DNA of 64,000 nucleotides from Colletotrichum lupini (Eukaryota; Ascomycota; Sordariomycetes; Glomerellales; Glomerellaceae), in the NCBI RefSeq assembly GCF_023278565.1, contig NC_064676.1, positions 3,286,001-3,350,000 of the forward strand. Reading direction: 5' to 3'. Position 1 is the first letter of the stretch, and each line of letters starts with the position of its first letter. Shown here one piece after another: positions 45,772-58,360 of the stretch. Position numbers and translations under genes: made by a program. The notes below the pieces were generated by a model. It ran no database searches and was not told the origin of the DNA. It saw only the letters and a program-made list of their open reading frames with translations.

Positions 45772-48700
45772 GTGGTGGAAAGTTGTGAGGCTTTCGGAAA
45801 AGGGGCAATGGGATGCTTTCCTTAGAGGAGAAAATTTCCTGCTGGTTGGATATTACACCATTTTCCTGCCTTCTCTAGATCTTCTATATTTCTTATCTGA
45901 TGTCAGATTTCCTCAAAGTTGTTAGATGTAGTCCGTGAGTCTCTTCATGGCCAAAGTGTTCATGTTAAAAAAGCAAATATGTCGAATCCCGGTTGCCATT
46001 TTGATAAATGGTAATTCCACGAAAGCACCTCATTCTTAGTATATGTACTCGACTCGATTGGCTGCTAGGACTGACATTATAGAGATCCAACTCTTTCACT
46101 CTTTAATCTAATAATCCAATATCGCAAAAGTTTGTCCATGTCAGATACCTGCACATAGTTTCGAAACCGAAGAGTCAAACAGTACGCTCTTTACAATGAT
46201 ACTTGTCGTCCACTGAAGCAACTCAAACTAGAATAATCAAGACATGGTAATTAGACAGACTTAAGATCCTGACATATGCTAACCATATGAAATTTGTCAA
46301 GATTCCCAGGCTACGCGAGAGAAACCCTTTGGCCATGCGCGCTGGGATCACGTATCCGAGCACAATGTGTTACCCGTACAACTCATTGAAATCAATATCG
46401 ATTGATATTTCAGTATGACCTCTATACGACTACTTCTCACAAACTACACTGAAAGAAGGAAAACGGCCAGTGTTGTTGCAAAGATATTGCCGCCTCGACT
46501 ATACGGAATATATTGAGATGAAACTTCTGTCGACTTCGCAACCCGATAACTCAAAGCACCAAAGTACAGTAATATTGTCAAAATAGTCACAAGACGTCGA
46601 AAGAGAATTGCGGGTGTCATCCGTTCCACAATCCTCCCGAGCAAAGTCAGTGGAGACACAAGACATTGCTGCGCTGACGATTGTTTCTGTGTTCAATTCC
46701 CGCCGGGATTTTTTTGCTTCTTGCACCATCTAGCGATGAAAATCTTTGACTAACCCATCTTACCTATTTTATCTATGCAAAGGCAAGGGAGGAATTAGTC
46801 CCGAGGCAAGCTCCCAGTCCCACGCTGGTTCCGAATAGAAAGGGAGGAAAGAATCTGTAGCGGGACGAGGGGTAACCAGTGTCGGAGAAAACACTTCCAG
46901 ATGGCTTGCGCCAGCCTCAAGGCAATTTTGATACTCTGTGTCTCGGTAGAGGGATTCCGCGGCAAGTCGAGCAAGTCGACATTGAGAAAGTCGTAGCTGG
47001 GCGAGTCCAGCTATCACATTCTCCACATAGCGAGAGAAAATCTACCAGAGCGCAGGGTTGTCCGTCCAGTTGCAGTATCTTCCCTGCCAAGTCCAAATGT
47101 CTCAGCAAAAAGCAAAAATGTCGACGAATGAGCAGACGATGAATCGAAGTCCTCTCCTCAAGAAATCGGCACTAGTAAAACCTCGATAATCGACGATTGG
47201 CCCTGGTCGAGTTGTCTCAGAAATCCGGAAAAGAAAAGTCGAGATCGGCAAGCGGACCATGCTCGAATTGGGTCTGGGAGATGCTCCAAGCAGAAATGTC
47301 TCACACAGCTTCCGAGAAAAAGAGCCCTGCACACGAAATAACCTTTTCCCAATCGTGGGCCCTTGCAGTTTCCTAGAGGCAAGGGGACTCCGCGTTTCCA
47401 CTCTGAAGACGACGTTGTTGATCTTTCTTTGAAAACGCGGGCCTGTTCCCTTTACCTTTTTCGCTCGCGTCGTTTTCGGTAGTAGCTAGCAGATTGAGAT
47501 CGAGACCATCGCTGGGGCCTTTCGAACGTAGCAGATCTGCAACGGCTGCGGGTGAAAAAAATAAAGAAGGATTTAATCGCAGCAACCTGAAATGGGCCCG
47601 CCAACGTCAAAGCCCGCCCGCCGCCTACTGCAGGTAACGTAGCTCCGGGCAGCTGCTTTGCCTGACGGTATTACAAAACCACCTTGAAATCCTCTTCGAT
47701 GCATCCTCTTGAAAGAGCCGAATTAAAAGATAGTTTCCACTCAGCAGCGGACTTGCGTAAGTAGCTCTCGGGGCCTTTCTTGTCAATATCGAAATAGGCC
47801 ACCAGCACATCTGTGTAACTCGGCCGTGGTCATCGGGACCAATTCCTCCTCCGCGGATGTGACGGCGCCCAAACTGACGAGATCGGTAGGGCTGCGGGTT
47901 GTTCAACGGTGCAATAAGGGTTTTTTGTTGAAAGGTAATAACCTGCAGACGCGGCTGTCGGGCATCGCGTTCCAGTCTTTCGTAGCCGTCACAGCCGGCA
48001 AGACATCGGGGCTCGAAAAGATGGCTGACACATATTGCCTGACTGAGCTTCCCGCGACATGATCCGTTTTTGTCTCAGGCTGGCGTCTTGGACTCGTTTT
48101 GTGTCGTTGAAGACGGCTATTTTAAAGTCGCGGTCAAGCACCTTGTACCATGGTGACACTTGGAATCCTGTTTGTCGGACAAGGCGGTGGGAGTTGGTCA
48201 ACCGACGATATTCTTCTCTTGTCGCACACGTACGATCTGCGTGATCACCGGGGATATCATGCGCTCTTTAAGTTCGACGAACACGTGCCAAGCAGTGCAT
48301 CCAAATATCATCGTGGCGCATTCCAGTAACTGCTCCCATGTATTCCCGCACGCAACTCGAAGCTTCTCCAGCACCTGAAGCCAGCACAGAGCCCACAGCC
48401 TGATGCCACAAAGCTTGGTATCACCAAGAGACCTCATGCCGAGAGAAATGGCTTCTGCTTGTGCTTCTTGGCAAAGATGCCAGCGCAGTGCAGATCGATG
48501 CAGAGCAGGCTGTCGTGGCCCATAGAGATCCCCTGCGTAGAATGCCCAATAAGAGTCCATTGAAGATGTGCAAATGATTGGCAATGTGGAAATGAGAATC
48601 CAGACCATTAGGACGCCAGTGCAGGTCCGTGATCACATCACTTCTCGAGGCTCAATCAAGCAAGAGACCGTGGGCGAGATCTCAGCTTCAGGACCGCTCG

Positions 48701-51700
48701 GGCGGCGCGGGTGACACCTAGCAAGCGGACCATTCTTCGGACGAACTCTTCAATTCGCGAGATTATGGATGAGAACTGGCTTGTTTAACTCCGCAGTCTG
48801 TGCGAGAGGTCGAGTTCGGATGGGCCAAAAGCCGATTGTTGCCAAGAGGCCTGCACATCTGTCAGAGTATGCGACCTACACTGCACACTTCATCGCTGCT
48901 GTCGATCTTGAGCCTTGATATTTTGCCAGTGGCAAGAGTTTCTCATGTGGTGAAAAACAAACAGCGTTGTCAAGGCTGAAGATGCGAGTGAGTAGTGTGG
49001 AGAGCTGAGAGGAGGAAACAGACTATTGTTTGGGCTAGCGGTGCCAACAGTTCTAGAGTACAACTTTGCGGATAGAGCCACTAGTCAGGGGTCAAAGGGA
49101 GGAGCTGATAGATCCCGCTCCCAAATTCCACGAGTCTGATTAGACTCTTTTGGAACGTCCAGCCGACCTTAATTCAAAGATAAGGCATCGGCGTAGTAAG
49201 GCGGGGTTCCACGTAGGCCTAATGTTAAAATGTCGGGGGACGTCGGCCATGGCCGTCTCATATCCCAACGCTAGATGCATTGTGGAAGCAAAAGTTGACC
49301 CAAGAGGAATTTTCTCCCATGGTGTTCAATATTTGGCGGTAATCGCTAGGAGGCAGCACGTCAGCATCGGCAAGCATTAGTTCCCAAAATGGAAGTCACG
49401 GCCGTTGACCGGCAGGTAAAGAAAGCCAAAGATGGCCCAGAACATAGAGAAAAGAACGCAACTTGATGTCCAAGTGTCTTGAGCGACGACATCTCAAGCC
49501 CTCGATCATCGATGTGAACCAGCAAGGGTGGCGCTGGCCACTTTCAACGCCGCCGAGTGCTTTCCCAAACCACTGGGACTCGGCTGTTGATTGAGCTGCT
49601 CTCCAGGCAATAACCACATAAGGTACCTAGTGTCCATGACCTTGACTGATTCAAGCCGGCCGTGAAGAAACTTGAGTATTGGCGGTAGTTGGTGTAAGGC
49701 TAGACAAGTTCAGAGACATTAACGAGCGGTGGAGAAACCTCTCCAGGTTTGCTTGGACGAATCTCTCCGATCCATGTCAACAACGTCAGAGATGACAGTC
49801 TGTATATTGAAAGCGCGCTGGTTGTGTTACTTGATTCCGTCATGAAGACTGCACATTTTCGATCTTGGTTGCTCGCCAAAGTCTTTGGCCAGCTCTGTGT
49901 AGTTGGGCCAAAGCTCCCACTTGCATCGTGGCAAAGAGGCCATTCAAGACCCCGCGATCTTTGAGAATGTGGTATGTATACGAGGTTCTGAGGTCACATC
50001 GCCATGCATTACATGCATACGTGCAGCTGCGATGATTGTCAGCTCCTGTGCATCTGACAGAAAGGCCGGCTTGGCATTGGTTGGCTTGGCCGCCACATCA
50101 GATTGCAACCTCAGGAACAGGCCCAAGCATCCACTGCAGTCATTTTCGAGAGAAGGCTCTTGAGCCATGTAGAAAGGCATGAGGCGTTTGTATCATCGAC
50201 GGAAGAGAAAAAGGGAAGGCGGCACAGGAAGTGGCTTGCGACTTGTCGGGGCTGTCGAGGCTGGCCTCGCCCAGCGCTGCTGGTTTGGCTGACGCTATTG
50301 AGCCGAGCCAAGTAGCTAGTTGACTCAAATAGAGTTAATCAGCGTTTGGGACATTTCCCGGCAACTGAGTCGTTGGACTCATTTGTGGGTGAGTGGCGGA
50401 CGAGTAACCGCGGGGCGGTTCAGTCGAGATTTTCGTCAAGCTTTAGTTACTTCGTGGCTTCATCGATGTCGGCTGGTTGTTTCGTGGCTCTTCGCAAGTA
50501 CATTCAGTCTAACGTACATGCTTTTCTGTTACGGTAAATCAGCGTAGAGAGGACTGCATCGTGGAGTCTTTCGATTTGTAAACGCTTCCGCAACTGTTGA
50601 CCCCAAGATCGGTCGCAATCTTTTGCCGTGACTAAGAACGTACCTTATCGATCAAGTGCCAAGTTTCCGACCGATAAGGTTGTCTCGGCGAGCAGTATCC
50701 TAATGCAAATCTTCTAGGTGGTGGTCAGCATTTGTCAATAATGACACCTGCGTGGTCTCAGCTATTCCGGAGTGTGGGCGCCTCGAGGACAGCAAATGAT
50801 GTCGGAAATTGTACGGATCACAAAGCCCCGACCAGGTGCGAGTTGATCACATACGAACTGGGCAATCTGGGCCTGCAGCGCTAAAGTGGAGAAACTTTGG
50901 GAGAGTTGGCCAGGTCTAAGTACCTTGTTATCGAAGAAAGTTAATTCTTTCTGAGTCACAAGTACAAGAATACAGTTTTAATAAAACAGTATAGTGCCCA
51001 CCCAGCACTTGAATTGAGATGCTTTTTCAAGCTTGCCATGAGAGAAAGATGACTGTACTGCTGACTGCCTGCCATCGAGGTCCGCAAGTGGCGCTGTGGC
51101 TTCAACCGTGATGGCTTCGCCCGTGATGGGCGAAAAGTCTGATTATGAGTCCCTTGAAAGCCTCTCGAGTTGGCCAGGTCGAATCAAGAACTGTCCCTCC
51201 AGCCGTAGCTGAGAGCAGGGAATTCTGCCTAGAGCGGGGGAAAGAGATCTCCAGGCGTTTGTGAGGAGCCTGGGGAGCGCCTTGTCGTATGCTGGATCGA
51301 AACTTGAAAAGAAACTTGCTGCAATGTGTTGCACGAACTGCAGGCCGTTACACACTTCCCACGCCGGGTTTCAAGGCTGAACTGAATAGTGGGATGTGAT
51401 ATCGAACGGTGTGGATATCTCCAAAGGTTTAGCTTTAGGTTTAGTTGTCTGCATCCGACTACGCCGTACGTCTTTACGTTTGATATCAACGGACGAGGCT
51501 CGTTACCGTGTCGTTGGTAACGTGGTCCAGTTCGAGTTTATTCTTGTGTTTGTGGACGGTGTGGCTACCGGAGGATTCGGAGAATGGGACGGATACACAC
51601 TAGGCGTTTCTGTGTTAGGCCTCAGGATGTACCTTACTGCCATTCCGCTGACGGAAGGAAGGTGAGGACGGAAAGGTCCATCCGTACCTCCCTCAGATAG

Positions 51701-54461
51701 GTAGCTTCCAGGTTGTTACTTTCCATCGTTTAGAATAGGTACTTGGCGGCGGCACTCGCTTTTGGGCAAGAAGGCAGTTGCCAGCATCAGATTAACGTGG
51801 AAACATCGGATGTTCAACAGCAGGAAGGCGGCACAGGATTACGGCTCTGAACTGGAAGCAGCAACTCAATCTCACGCCTTCCTCTATCCACCCCCTTTTC
51901 GCCCAGGGGCATTCAATCCCACGTTACCCACTTAACCTAATCTGGATTAAGGTGACCAGAACGACAGGGTACCAGGGCATCGAAGATGCAGAAATGTACT
52001 TAGGGAGGTACCTTTCAAGTGTGGAGTTGCAGGGGTCCCTCCTTCCGTGAATCCGCACCACAGTCCACGGGGTCCACGGGTCAGGGGACCTGGTTGCCGC
52101 CGGTCGAAATGCCAGTCAAAGGGAAAAGTCAAGTCATCTTGACTCGTCCAATCTACTGCAAGTCAGCAACTAACATCTCGTATCGTCCGATGGCAAGAAA
52201 CTGACACAAAAAGCACTGGCCATCGACTGTCTAACTCGCATCGCAATGGCTTAATGGGTCTCGGTTATTAGACACTTTCTGGGCGGGGGGTTTTCTCCCG
52301 GCTATCTCAAGCCAAGAGAGCGGTTGCTGGGCTTCGGACGAGAACTACGGCCGACTGCTCGAATCAATGGAGAAGGAAAAGCCTCGCTCCCTCCTTTGAC
52401 ACTTCTTGGCAGCAAACCAAGTTCCCAAGCATCCGGTACCACAGCGGTAATTCTTGCTGGCCTTTGTTCTCACAGCCCACAATGACATTGATGTCTGGTC
52501 AACCACGGCAGAGCTCCACCGACGCAACGCCTCGGGTCCCATTCTAGATGAAAATCCTTTGTCATTGAAACGGGTGCTATCGTGCTCCAAATTTGGATGC
52601 GGCTCGTAAATCACAACGTCGCAGACGAGGAGTTCGAGTTTTAGATCTTCCATCTCTAGGATACCGAGCCCAGAATAACAAGCAACATCAAAGGCGTGGG
52701 ATCGTCACCAGCACTACTTCTCAGCCGCGTTCGAGATGGCTTGCGGTGCGGCTCATGTAGTGCTTCAGGAAACAAGCTTGGCCAGGGCAATAATTACTCG
52801 GGTGTCGTGGTTCCAGACCCTTCACTGACCATTTTTGATCTATTCTTCGTGAGTTTGGAGTTCCACGACCGAATGTTTGACGTGTAACTGTTGCCCTGTA
52901 ATTCTGTATCGAGATCATGGACCGGCATGGTGTTGGGATCAAGAGGATCTGCTCATGGGACCGCGGCGAATGTCGGAGTTTTCTTCACCGAAGATCCCAC
53001 CTTGAGGCAATGGATACCACAAGCAAACACAAATAACACCCTACATCCTGGATGAGTAAGGATATCCTCGGGTCTTGGTGCCAACCAGACCTAAAGTCTC
53101 TTACTCGTATTCCAGCCACAAAACTGTGTAAGAAAGAACCTTGCATCTACAACGGCGACAGCGTCTTCGTATCTCGTTCTCGTCGCTGCCTGGGTAAGGT
53201 ACTTGGTAAGAATACAACGGCTAAGAATGGCAATAACATCAGTTCCCTGCTCCTTGCCCCCTTGCCGGAAAGAGAGATGGCCAAGTGCTGACTGGGGTGG
53301 CCCCTGCATGATCAGACCCCACATCATCCCAAGGTACCGCGGGTACGAACCCCTCTGGCGCTAGTCTGCTCGACGACCCTGATCCCAAAGCGCGCATCTT
53401 GGAGAAAACACAACACACACATCTTCCCGTCACTTGCCAGTTGAACGAATTGCAACAAAGTCAGCGCACGCACCCTTCAGTCTGGTCTTTTCTGCCCATC
53501 TCCTTGCGTCTGGTGCTTAATCTCCACATATCCAAGGTTGTCATTTGGGCCAAGAACTGGTCTGGGAGCCCGGCGTTTTCTGCCTCTCGTCTGGCCATAC
53601 AACCGTCCCTTAGTCCGAAGCCACGAAGCCTCCTACTCTGGGCTTTAGAACGCCCCTCTCCCATATTGCCCCCTTCTTGCCGTCTCGCACACACAAGGCG
53701 CTTCGCTCCTTCACACCTAAGTGGAGGAGACGGACAATATTATCTGCCACAGACATAGCTATGGAAATAGCGAGAGCGGCACCACTGGAATGGTCCAGGG
53801 CGGCTAACGGTCTCTTACCCAGGCGTATTGAGTCGAGAGGTTATTCACGGCTAGCGTCTAGTTCTTTCTCATTGTTTCTCGCCTCGTGTGTATCGTCTTC
53901 AGCCCTCAAGCCAGGTTCGCGACCTGACAATGTCCCAATTCTCTCTTCCACCCCTTACGAGTAACCTCGGTCTTCTCCCATCATCCCAGCCTGGCACCAA
54001 GAAGTCAGCTCCCGGCCCACCAGGTAGGCTAATCCCACACTACATGCTGCAAGTGCACAGCTTACGCCCATCTGGCTTCCCCGGTTAGCCTTACTGATAC
54101 TCTTGTGTACTAGCCCTCCATGTGAGTACGGCAACCCCTAGTCCCCTTCTTGGACTCTGTTCCGTTGCAACCTTCCGGGAACCCCTGGCCCACGAGGGGG
54201 GTATCGCCTCTCTCTCGAGGTGGTAGAAGTCGCCGGGAGCCTAGTCGGGTCTATCGCGTACCCGTTTCCCTAGGGCTCCTTCGTGTTGGGCCACTCGCTG
54301 CCACATGAGATTGCCCATGCCGTGAATCGAAATTCATATATACCTTCATGATTCCCGGCTTCATCATGACCCTCTTTCCTCTTCACCCTTCACCTCTTCT
54401 ATACACTCCTTAGTATCAACATCTTGTGTTGGTTTCTGCCTCTTGGCACACACTTGTCACC
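45772..54461. other. Gene-poor 8.7 kb region
   Basis: No gene I can support. Many short frames exist on both strands; the longest (such as 48198-48608 on the minus strand) encode sequences with no motif I recognise and no splice-linked extension. No terminal inverted repeats, target-site duplications or reverse-transcriptase/transposase motifs were seen. The final about 1 kb holds the glyoxal oxidase promoter. Confidence 0.5.
54337..54342 (+). promoter_or_regulatory. TATA box, glyoxal oxidase gene
   Basis: TATATA, about 120 bp upstream of the start codon, followed by a C/T-rich leader. Confidence 0.55.
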
Positions 54462-57400
54462 ATGAGGACCACACAGTTGTCTTTCGTTGTTCTTTCTGCG
54501 TCTTCTCTCGCTAATGCACTCGCTTATCCACCTGGCATTTACAAACGCGCGGCGCCTCCCGCAACTCTCCCTCACGGCTACACCTACAAGGGCTGTTATG
54601 TGTATGATAACCCGTGAGAAAGGCTTCTGAACAAAACTCAAAGTGCTGACCAAACAATAGCGATGTCGGCCGAACAATCTCTGATGCCACCACGGCAAAT
54701 GGGCAGATGAGCAACGATGCCTGCACAACGTACTGCTACAACAAGGGTTTCTCCTACGCTGGTACCGAGTACTACAATGAATGCTACTGCGGTAATGCCT
54801 TGGCCAAGGACGGTGTTCTCGCCAACGAGGCCGACTGCTCAACGCCATGCAGCGGAAACGCTACTCAGCCCTGTGGAGGCCCCAACCGACTGTCGTTATA
54901 TCAGACGTCCCTCATTTTGGGCCCCTCTGTCAACCCCGGTGTTGGCGACTGGAGCAGCATTGGGTGCTACTCGTGAGTTGAATACTGCCTCGACGACTTC
55001 AAGACCACACAATTGACAAGACCAATAGAGAGGGAACCACTGGCCGTGCTCTTACGTACGGAATCGGAAGCATTCCTGGTGGCGAGATGACCGTTGCCAA
55101 GTGCACTGCTGCTTGCGCTAATGCTAACTTCATCCTCGCTGGTGTCGAATACTCTGGCGAATGCTGTAAGTTCTCCTTGCGCTTGTGATTCTCATAGTAA
55201 ATCGTTAACACTTTTGCTACCAGTCTGTGGCAGCACCATCTCCAACGGCGGTGCCCCTGCCGTCGATGGCTGCAACATGCTCTGCAACGGCAACTCTTCT
55301 GAGTATTGTGGTGGCCCCAACCGTTTGAATGTCTACGACTTCCAGCACCAGTACAAGCCTCTTCCCACCTCAACATCTACCCCTGCGCCAACAGGTGCTT
55401 CGACCTCCAGCTCAAGCACCAGCACTTCCTCGAGCACTGCTGTTTCCTCTTCCAGCAGCGTCATTTCCTCGTCCAGCAGCGCAGTCTCCTCGTCCAGCAG
55501 CGCAGTCTCCTCGTCCAGCAGCGCAGTCTCCTCGTCCAGCAGCGCAGTCTCCTCGTCCAGCAGCGCAGTCTCCTCGTCCAGCAGCGCAGTCTCCTCGTCC
55601 AGCAGCGCAGTCTCCTCGTCCAGCAGCGTGGTTTCCTCATCTAGCAGTGTTGTATCTTCTTCCAGCACTGTTGTCTCTTCCAGTTCTTCCTCCAGCAGCT
55701 CCGCGACCCCCACCCCGACTGGCCCCAGTCAACCCGCGACTGTCGGTGTTTGGAAGTGGTATGGCTGCCAGACTGAAGCTACCAACGCCCGTGCTCTCAG
55801 CGCGAAGACAACCGCTTCTGACGACATGACTTTGGAGAAGTGTGCTGCTTTCTGCGATGGAAACACCTTCTTCGGTGTCGAATACTCTCGCGAGTGCTGG
55901 TGTGGTAACTCGTTTGCCACTGGCTCAGTCGCTGCTCCGTCTAGCCAGTGCTCCATGAAGTGCATGGGCAACCAGTTCCAGTACTGCGGAGAGGGCAATC
56001 GCCTTTCTGTCTACACCATTGGAAGCGCAACTCAGTCTTCGTCCTCATCCTCGTCAGCTTCATCTTCAACTGTCAGTGGCTCAGTGACTGGTGCCGCTTC
56101 ATCTACCAGCTCTACAGCAGCTCCCGCTGCCACTGGGTTCCCCACTGGCTGGACTAACCAGGGCTGCTGGGTCGACAACCTGAAAGGCCGCATTCTTCCC
56201 AACCAGCTTCAAGACGACCCGGCAATGACCCTCGCTTCCTGCGCCAAGGCCTGTTCCGATGCCGGTTACACTGTCGCTGGTGCCGAGTATCACACTCAGT
56301 GCTTCTGCGGTAACGCCATCTACAACGGCGGTGCTGTGGCATCTGACCCGACATCCTGCAACACTGCCTGTGGAGGTAAGGCCTCCGAAATGTGCGGTGG
56401 CGGTAATCGTATGACCATCATCTCCAAGGGCACTCCTCAGACAGACGCTCCGCCCGTTCCCCAGAGAAGCGGCTTCAACGGAAGCTGGACCTACCAGGGC
56501 TGTGTTCAGGACAATGTCGGAGCTCAGCCTAACCCGCGTACCTTCTACTGGCAGAACCTGTTTCCCGGTACCATGACGGCCGGTATGTGCTTGGACAGGT
56601 GCGCCGAGTACGGATACATGGCAGCCGGACTCGAGTATGGTGAGGAATGCTACTGTGGTGACCCTGCCAATATCGTCACCCAGAAGGCCGCCTTTGTCGA
56701 CGACTCTGAGTGCAACATTGTTTGCCCTGGAAACCGCAGCTCCATCTGCGGTGGTGGTGCTCGCCTCTCGACCTACTTCTGGACTGGCACTACGCCTCTC
56801 TACTCATGGAACTTCGGTACCGATGCTGCCAGTGCCGGTGTCTACGAGAACCTTATTGGCGGTGTGACCATTCCCCTGATGACGATGGAGACCATCACCG
56901 GCAAAGTTTCCTTCCTCGAGAAGTTCGGCACTGGCCCGCCCAACTCTACCGGCGCTTACGAGCTCGACCTTTCCCTCGTCCCGGATATCAGCAAAGCCTG
57001 GAGAGAGATGCACGTCAAGACCGACATCTTCTGCTCTGCCGGCATCACCCTTCCTGACAAGGCTGGTCGCCAGCTCAACATTGGTGGATGGTCTGGTGAT
57101 TCTACCTACGGCGTCCGCCTGTACTGGCCCGATGGCAAGCCTGGAACCCCTGGCACCAATGACTGGCAGGAGGACGTTACCAACCTCCGCCTGCAGGATG
57201 GCCGCTGGTATCCCTCTGCTATGATCATGGCCAACGGTTCCATCTTCGTCATCGGTGGTGAGGAGGGATCCAACGGCCGCGCTGTGCCCACCATCGAGCT
57301 TCTACCCAGTACTGGCACTAAGCCCTTGTACATGGATTGGCTCGCGCGCACTGATCCCAACAACCTGTATCCCTTCGTTGCCGTTCTCCCCAGTAAGGAC

Positions 57401-58360
57401 ATCTTCGTTGCGTACTGGAACGAGGCTAGAATTCTTGACCACGTCACCTTCAACACCAAGACGATTCTCCCCAACATCCCTGGTGCTGTCAACAACCCCA
57501 AGGGCGGTCGCACTTATCCTCTTGAGGGAACTGGTATTCTTCTTCCCCAGCACGCTCCCTACACTGACCCGCTTGGCGTACTCATCTGCGGTGGTTCTAC
57601 CGAGGGTCCTGCTACTGCCATGGACAACTGCGTTTCCATCGAGCCCGAAGGCACCAACCCTAAGTGGGTGATTGAGCGTATGCCCTCGCGTCGTGTCATG
57701 TCCTGCATTGCCCCCCTTCCTGATGGAACTTACCTCATCAACAACGGTGCTCAGCACGGTGTTGCTGGGTTCGGTCTCGCCAACGACCCCAACCTCAATG
57801 CTCTTCTGTACGACCCCTCGAAGAAGATTGGCCAGCGCATCACAGTCATGGCCAACACCACCATTGCCCGCCTTTACCACTCTGAGTCCATCACTCTTCT
57901 TGACGGTCGCGTTCTCGTCAGTGGTTCTGACCCCGAAGATGGCGTCAACCCCCAGGAGTACCGTGTCGAGGTCTTCAAGCCTCCTTACCTCACCTCCGGC
58001 AAGACTCGCCCTACCTTCACCATCGCCAACACGGACTGGACCTACGGCCAGCAGATCTCTGTCAGCCTTGGTCACGCCCCCCTTAACGGCGACATCACGG
58101 TCTCCCTCCTCGGTGCCGTGGGATCGACGCACGGTAACTCAATGGGTGCTCGCACTCTCTTCCCCGCTGTCACCTGCGGGCCTACCACCTGCACCGTCAC
58201 AGCACCTCCCAACGCCGGTATCGCCCCTCCGGGCTGGTACCAGTTCTTCGTCCTCGACGGCGGCATTCCCGCTGTCGGTGTCTATGTCCGCATCGGTGGC
58301 GATCCCGCCAGCCTGGGCAACTGGCCCCAAGTCTCCGGCTTCAAGGTGCCTGGTGTCTAA
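54462..58360 (+). CDS. Glyoxal oxidase (copper radical oxidase) with five WSC domains
   Basis: 1245 residues, four exons (54462-54613, 54661-54972, 55029-55165, 55224-58360). Secreted AA5-type copper radical oxidase, expected to oxidise aldehydes and release H2O2. The signal peptide is MRTTQLSFVVLSASSLANALA. Five WSC domains follow, each with the Cys pattern GC...C..C...EY...CxCG...C...CxG...CGGxNRLS. Two precede and three follow a Ser-rich linker with seven SSSSSAV heptapeptides. The catalytic domain starts near PLYSWNFGTDAAS. All glyoxal oxidase copper-site residues are present: Cys804 (DIFCSAG) and Tyr863 (RWYPSA) for the thioether radical cofactor, Tyr1085-His1086 (ARLYHSES) and His1170 (STHGNS). 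The C-terminal domain ends QVSGFKVPGV. WSC domains bind cell-wall glucans in other fungal proteins, so wall association is likely. The first ATG was chosen; the frame upstream lacks another ATG. Confidence 0.95.
55481..55627 (+). repeat. 21-bp tandem repeat encoding SSSSSAV x7
   Basis: Seven near-identical 21-bp units (GCAGTCTCCTCGTCCAGCAGC) inside the glyoxal oxidase gene, flanked by decayed copies reading VI and VV. In frame, so copy-number change only lengthens the linker. Confidence 0.95.

Noticed and set aside
48198..48608. 136-codon minus frame resembling a regulator fragment
   Set aside because: Weak impression only; no Zn2Cys6 motif, no extension by plausible splicing.
57302..58132. 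276-codon frame antisense to glyoxal oxidase
   Set aside because: Overlaps the catalytic core, whose copper-site residues are all intact on the plus strand; codon-bias shadow.
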